Source: Apophysomyces variabilis (lineage: Eukaryota; Mucoromycota; Mucoromycetes; Mucorales; Mucoraceae). Taken from it: a stretch of 64,000 bases of DNA. How positions within the stretch are numbered: position 1 is the first letter of the stretch; every line of letters begins with the position of its first letter. The position numbers were made by a program, and so were the translations under genes. The stretch spans positions 19,088-83,087 of the forward strand of contig MZZL01000132.1 of NCBI GenBank assembly GCA_002749535.1, given 5' to 3'. The notes below the pieces were generated by a model. It was not told where the DNA came from. It made no database searches and saw only the letters and a program-made list of their open reading frames with translations. Positions 59,955-64,000 of the stretch are shown here, piece after piece.

Positions 59955-60175
59955 GCTTCTTGGCTAGGGCATTGTCGAGGCTCGGCACTCCCAGGCACCT
60001 CCTGTGCCCCCGCTACCTCTCGGCCACTAGCTCGCTCTTCTAGAGGGGTTGTCAACGACATCTCTCTTTCTGATGAAGGGGTTATTAACCTTCGCTAGGG
60101 TGTTGTCGAGGTTCGACAATCTCAGGTACCTCCGTCACCTCCGTCACCTCTCCACCACTAGCTCTCTGTTGAAGC
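59955..60175. repeat. Imperfect tandem duplication at the 3' end of the second Fanzor
   Basis: Two similar units at about 59960-60045 and 60093-60172 (+ strand, each with CTAGGG-TTGTCGAGG and CCACTAGCTC) encode on the - strand RASGREVAGAQEVP and RASGGEVTEVTEVP. The protein tail was duplicated and then decayed. Confidence 0.55.
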
Positions 60176-62480
60176 CCTGCACGACCAGTCATCACCGTCG
60201 CCTCCTCTTCGCCAGCCGCTTCCAGACGCCTTGACGGACGGATGAACCAACGAGGACGCTGCTGAAACCGTAGCATGTATCGTGCAATGGTAGCCTGGTT
60301 GTCTGCTGCATTACCATCCCGGTGGAACGTACGATCACAGTTCGCATACTGAACTACGCACAGCATTTTCTCCTGACCGTTCTCCAATCGAGCTCTGTCT
60401 TGCACCGTTGCCGTAGGAGGTCGTCGCAAAAAGTCAACACGTCGGTCTTGGCCTTCCTTGGAACAACGACAACACACCTTGGATGTGAGATATTCATCGA
60501 CTCGACTGCATACATCGGCATGTTGTCTGTCCTTGTTTCGATTCTTTGGTTGATCTTCCGGTACAAATCATTGGCAATCTTGTGGTCCATAGGCTCCGAA
60601 GCCCCTCGTCTTGACTTTCGACTCATCCCGTCAAGCCAAAAGCATAGACAAGAGGAGGCTCATCGACATGTCTACGATTATCATCCATTTCGTGATTCAT
60701 GTCGAAAGTACGCCTAGCTTGATTCTTGATGAGGTAGCAAGCCTTGTCAAGACACGATCTCTGAGATATCGCATTGTCCCACATTCTGCGACGGACAGAT
60801 CGGTTGGAGTAAAACTTCCATAACCGAAGACCATTCTCGTTTGTCTTGAGTTGTCTCAGGTACTCCCGATATCTGTCATAAGTGCTTCGTGGTGATCCTT
60901 CACTTAAAGCAGCCTCGATATCGTCAATGTTGTTGGCAGCCTTGCGAGCTTCTAGCCAGTCGCGGTTTGGAATAGCTCTGCCATACAGATAGCCTCACTT
61001 GATAGTGAGCTGGGAACCGTATAGTCCAGGCTCCCTCGGTCGGAGCACGCTTGCAGCAGCACATACTTCTCCAAAGTCCAGACCAAACTACACCATCGTA
61101 ATGCTGGAGATAATCGTACTGATCCCCAGATGAGCCGGCTTACCATGTGTCCTTCAACGTCTCTCTTGTTGTTCGTCTGAGCTCCGTCAAATTTTGCATG
61201 TAGTATTTGCACGACGTGACCCGAGCCAGTCATTATATATGCAATATAGGCGAACACCGTCAGTGTGAAAGACACGACGTCGAGAGAAACGAAGCTTGTT
61301 TTCATTGCCCGGTATTCGTTGGTTCAACCATCGCATGTAACCCCGGTCTCGGACATCAACGCCTCCGTCTCTTGTAATGGTAGCTTACCGACGGATGTAG
61401 AAGAGTGCGCTGAATGGATCTCTGCTCTTGATGCCCTGGAGTCTTACACATGCATTTTTGTAGATTGTCTCTCTTTGTAATTGAGATTTAAGTGAATTTG
61501 CTCAACTACATACAATTAATAACTTCTGCTTACCTCTTGTTAACTCAGCAATGCGTCGATCATTGCGACCAGCTGTTAATTCTTGCTCCAATTGCTGAAT
61601 GATAGGACGAGAGAAATGCTCAATGCGAGTGAGCAAAGTTGTCGTAAAGGAAAGATTGAAAGGGATAGCGATACGATGATGTGCTTGGAGAGGACATAAA
61701 ACGAAAGATTGGGAATTACCTTCTCGCCTTTCCAGGAAATAGACCATAAACGGGATCAATTTGCAGCCTTTGCCTTGGAAAGTTTGGCTCCATAAGTTCA
61801 GTGGAGCACATCATCCTTGTCATCTTCATCACCGTTCTCTTCATCCTTGTTACCACCGTTTGTTCCTTGTCTCCCATTGTCACCAAGACATTCGGACAGA
61901 TTGACCTCGGACAGTCAAATGCCTTTTACTTGGAGATTGCGCTCAGTGGTGATGAAATCTTTAATCTCGGTATGAATGTCGTTTGCTAAACCAGCAAGGA
62001 TGTCGCCAGTTGCTTGACGTTCTTCCTCTTGATCTTGCTCATGTTCTTCAAAATCTTCTTGCTCAGCACCAGCATCGCTAATATCGACTGAAATGCCCCA
62101 GGTTCGTTGAAATAAAGCAGTGATAAGCTTGTTCCTGTTTCTTGGCCATCCTGGGGCACCGTTGCATGATTCTCAACTTCAAGTCAGCACCTGTCTCCAT
62201 CAAATGCTTCAATGGAGTTCTTGTATCGATTCACAAACTTGTTGACTTGTTCACGGATATTAGCTTCAGCGATGTATTGGAACCTCGGCTGTCGTTCCTG
62301 TGCAGCTACATGTTGAATTCCGTCATGAACAGAATGAATAATGTCTTGAATGAATTCGTCAAATCTTCCTTGATCTGAAGCAGGCCAACCAACTGGTACT
62401 CGAGCCACTTCTTTCAGTCGCGATGGAAGATAATCGCAGTAACGGTCCTTGAAGTTGTAAACAATGTTCTTCGGGTGCAT
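60085..62480 (-). pseudogene. Second Fanzor (TnpB-like), decayed
   Basis: Fragments keep Fanzor order on the - strand. The N-terminal helical region is at 62480-62184 (ANIREQVNKFVNRYKNSIEA) and 61759-61502 (YFLERREGNSQSFVLCPLQA). A TDGVRLYCIYND strand is near 61280. FGLDFGEVCAAASVLRP near 61090 is RuvC-I with DPG changed to DFG. The helical stretch at 60950-60650 includes IPNRDWLEARKAANNIDDIE and LRLWKFYSNRSVRRRM. RVDEYLTSKVCCRC is near 60500, and CDRTFHRDGNAADNQATIAR with RPRWF near 60300. Stops and frame changes occur near 61150, 60625 and 60520. The DEY glutamate and the HRD aspartate are intact, so the C-terminal catalytic core decayed late or little. Confidence 0.7.
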
Positions 62481-63516
62481 CCAAACAAAGTTTACATAGT
62501 TTATGTCATTTCCATTTCATTGTACAATGGATTTGCATGGAATATTACATAAATATTACACGTGTGGATATAGTCTATAACTCAGTGTACTGTTCCCATC
62601 AATAATACCTCAATGTCTATCTTGATTCAAAATTATGTCATGCTTATATAAAATGATGGGAAAAGAACGAAAATGACATGTGAAGGAAAATAAACAAGTG
62701 GGTGACATGCTTTCCATTAGCGGTTTTTCTGCTAGATAACCGGAATAATAGTTCAAATTCCTAACTGGATCGTATTCACAGTAGTAAAAATCCAAGAATA
62801 CACAAAGTACCCCTCATTGATCTTTTTGCAAGTAGGACATCCTGACAACTCGCAGTGCAACCCAAATTCTGATATTAAGAAGTCGATTTCCTTAGGGGAT
62901 AGATTGTTAAGAACATTAGATATGTCATTATTCTAGCTTACAGACTTTGGATGGGTCTTATAGAGGTTTGTGGATTACTTTCTTTTTCGAGCTAAGTGAA
63001 TGACATTGAGTTTCAACCTAGCACTATCTAGTTTCTTGAGTTTATTCAGTGGTTCAAATGAGCGCAATAATAATAATTGTGTCTGCCCGGGCTAGATCAA
63101 TGTGATAAAAATTGAGGGGGGATGGAAAAATATCGGGTAAGGACGTAAGTATCAAAAAAGGCCTTTTTGCAAGGAAGAAGCGGGCGACAGCAGGACGGAC
63201 AGGGGCCCTGATGCGACGGATAGCTTTTGAGGAGATATCGATATGTATTAGGCATGTGGATTGAATGGATGGGTTGTATTAGAGGAAATAGATTCAACAG
63301 ACTTGGCGTCTAGGGAAACTTGAGCCAATCATCTCTAGAAGTGAAGCGTTGTGTTATTTGAGCCTACTAATTTCAGCCTTGGCAGCAGCGAGTTCTGCTT
63401 TTGACTGTTTAACAGTGGGCATGGGGAGAGCTCAAGGATGTGAATGCGCTTTTAAAATGAGGTAAAGCGGTAGCTAAGCAGAAAAAGGACGGCATTGAAT
63501 TATTTTTTCATTTGTT
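62481..63516. other. Right interior of the element, nothing recognised
   Basis: About 1 kb without a recognisable gene. A short - strand frame (63423-63355: MPTVKQSKAELAAAKAEISR) is coiled-coil-like and starts at an ATG but has only about 22 codons. I cannot link it to the Fanzor or to a transposase. Confidence 0.35.
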
Positions 63517-63517
63517 G

Positions 63518-63586
63518 CGACATTTAATTCCAATGGACTGCGACTTCGATTTTCGTAGTTTGCGAAATTGTTTTTGGGAGATACTG
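63518..63586 (-). repeat. Right terminal inverted repeat
   Basis: Reverse complement of the left repeat; the tip GGGAGATACTG is followed by TA at 63587-63588. Confidence 0.75.
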
Positions 63587-63588
63587 TA

Positions 63589-64000
63589 TTTCTTTGGATC
63601 ACTGATAAACTCTAATTTGCTCTGGCGCAAAAGTTTAATCTGAAAGCGACTGTTGATATCACGAGTGCTACTATCTGGCTGGCCACAATTCCCGATCCAA
63701 TTAGCGTACCTTGTCAATATTTGTGATTCAATCGAACATACTTTCACCAACGCTCTCTGTAACTGGGTAATTGGTCGTCCATGTAAGGCATGTACCTGGG
63801 TTGACGTCGCAATGTACCTCTTTGATATCGAGGTATTGCCAAATGGTAAGATTGAAAGAGCTTGGATCCTCGCGCGTCAGCAGACGCCCGATCTCAGCGT
63901 ATTCAATCACAGCGACCCGCAGCACTCGCTGGAAGCATGTTTTGCTGTGCTCCTTGCGTTTATTTTTCCTTGCTTTTTTTTTTTTTTTTTGTTGTTTTAT
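63589..64000 (-). pseudogene. 5' part of the gene split by the mariner-like element (runs off the window)
   Basis: On the - strand one frame (63925-63728) gives RVAVIEYAEIGRLLTREDPS and DIKEVHCDVNPGTCLTWTTN. A second (to 63589) gives TRYANWIGNCGQPDSSTRDI and SRFQIKLLRQSKLEFISDPK, ending at the element. The two frames meet near 63740, where an intron or frameshift is needed; I could not fix a splice pair. The product is not recognised and its start lies beyond 64000. Confidence 0.45.

Larger units (their letters stand above)
58769..63588. mobile_element. Mariner-like element with TIRs and TA flanks, carrying a Fanzor pseudogene
   Basis: The left end is TA then CAGTATCTCCCAACAA (58771 on). The right end, read inward on the - strand, is TA then CAGTATCTCCCAAAAA (63586 back). 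The two ends match for about 68 bp with roughly ten differences, and both outer dinucleotides are TA, the Tc1/mariner target. The body holds a decayed Fanzor on the - strand, a foldback near the left end, and about 1 kb without recognised genes. No mariner transposase is visible inside, so it would need one in trans, or it is a pair of solo ends that happen to flank the locus. The in-frame joining of the flanks favours a single insertion. Confidence 0.65.

Noticed and set aside
1..64000. CRISPR arrays, bacterial operons or viral genes
   Set aside because: No regularly spaced repeats, ribosome-binding sites or viral structural or replication genes were seen; all recognised genes are spliced and eukaryotic.

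Overview
The window looks like nuclear DNA of an early-diverging filamentous fungus, most likely a Mucoromycota (Mucorales-type) genome. Genes are spliced with many short introns (mostly about 45-80 nt, GT-AG). Spacers are AT-rich. Housekeeping genes are fungal in type, and the accessory DNA holds Fanzor genes, Tc1/mariner debris and a nuclease-like family that I associate with this lineage. The assignment rests on gene content and protein resemblance only; no rRNA or other marker is present.

Housekeeping part (1-44 kb). In order: a 5'-truncated Sec7-PH ARF exchange factor (+); UDP-GlcNAc pyrophosphorylase (+); an alpha-arrestin with PY motifs (-); PAN2 deadenylase (+), followed closely by a PABPN1/Pab2-like nuclear poly(A)-binding protein (+); an R3HCC1L-like protein (+); cytochrome c (-) with CCAAT boxes upstream; an AAAP amino-acid transporter (-); a decayed PDR-type ABCG transporter (-); a small stand-alone PARP-type zinc-finger protein (+) with a 9-nt exon; the GID7/WDR26 subunit of the GID/CTLH ubiquitin ligase (+); the spliceosomal protein SmE (+) with a GC-AG intron; an ABCD4-type half transporter (-); a 2-oxoglutarate/Fe(II) oxygenase (+); a poly(A) polymerase (-); and a GPI-anchored Ser/Thr-rich surface protein (-). 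Four genes (PAN2, PAB2, poly(A) polymerase, SmE) serve mRNA processing or poly(A) metabolism.

Accessory part (44-64 kb). A multi-exon gene (+, 44.2-46.5 kb) carries a PD-(D/E)XK-like signature. It is followed by a direct tandem repeat of 260 bp (period 359 bp) and then a multi-exon Fanzor gene (-, about 48.3-50.9 kb). Fanzor proteins are eukaryotic TnpB relatives, that is, RNA-guided nucleases. The tandem repeats share colinear blocks with the Fanzor 3' end, so they look like relic 3' ends and may carry omega-RNA-like sequence. The Fanzor open frame can be followed end to end, but the glutamate expected in the DEYxTSxxCxxC motif is glutamine. A decayed Tc1/mariner transposase lies near 53.5 kb and the phosphorelay protein Ypd1 near 56.9 kb.

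The last 5 kb hold a 4.8-kb element with about 68-bp mariner-like terminal inverted repeats and TA on both sides (58,769-63,588). It contains a second, decayed Fanzor (-), which keeps DEYLTSKVCCRC, and a near-perfect foldback of about 190-bp arms. The element sits inside an open reading frame: conceptual removal down to one TA joins the two flanks in frame. The main point of interest is therefore two Fanzor loci in different states of decay, one of them cargo of a mariner-like element, plus solo copies of a Fanzor 3' end.
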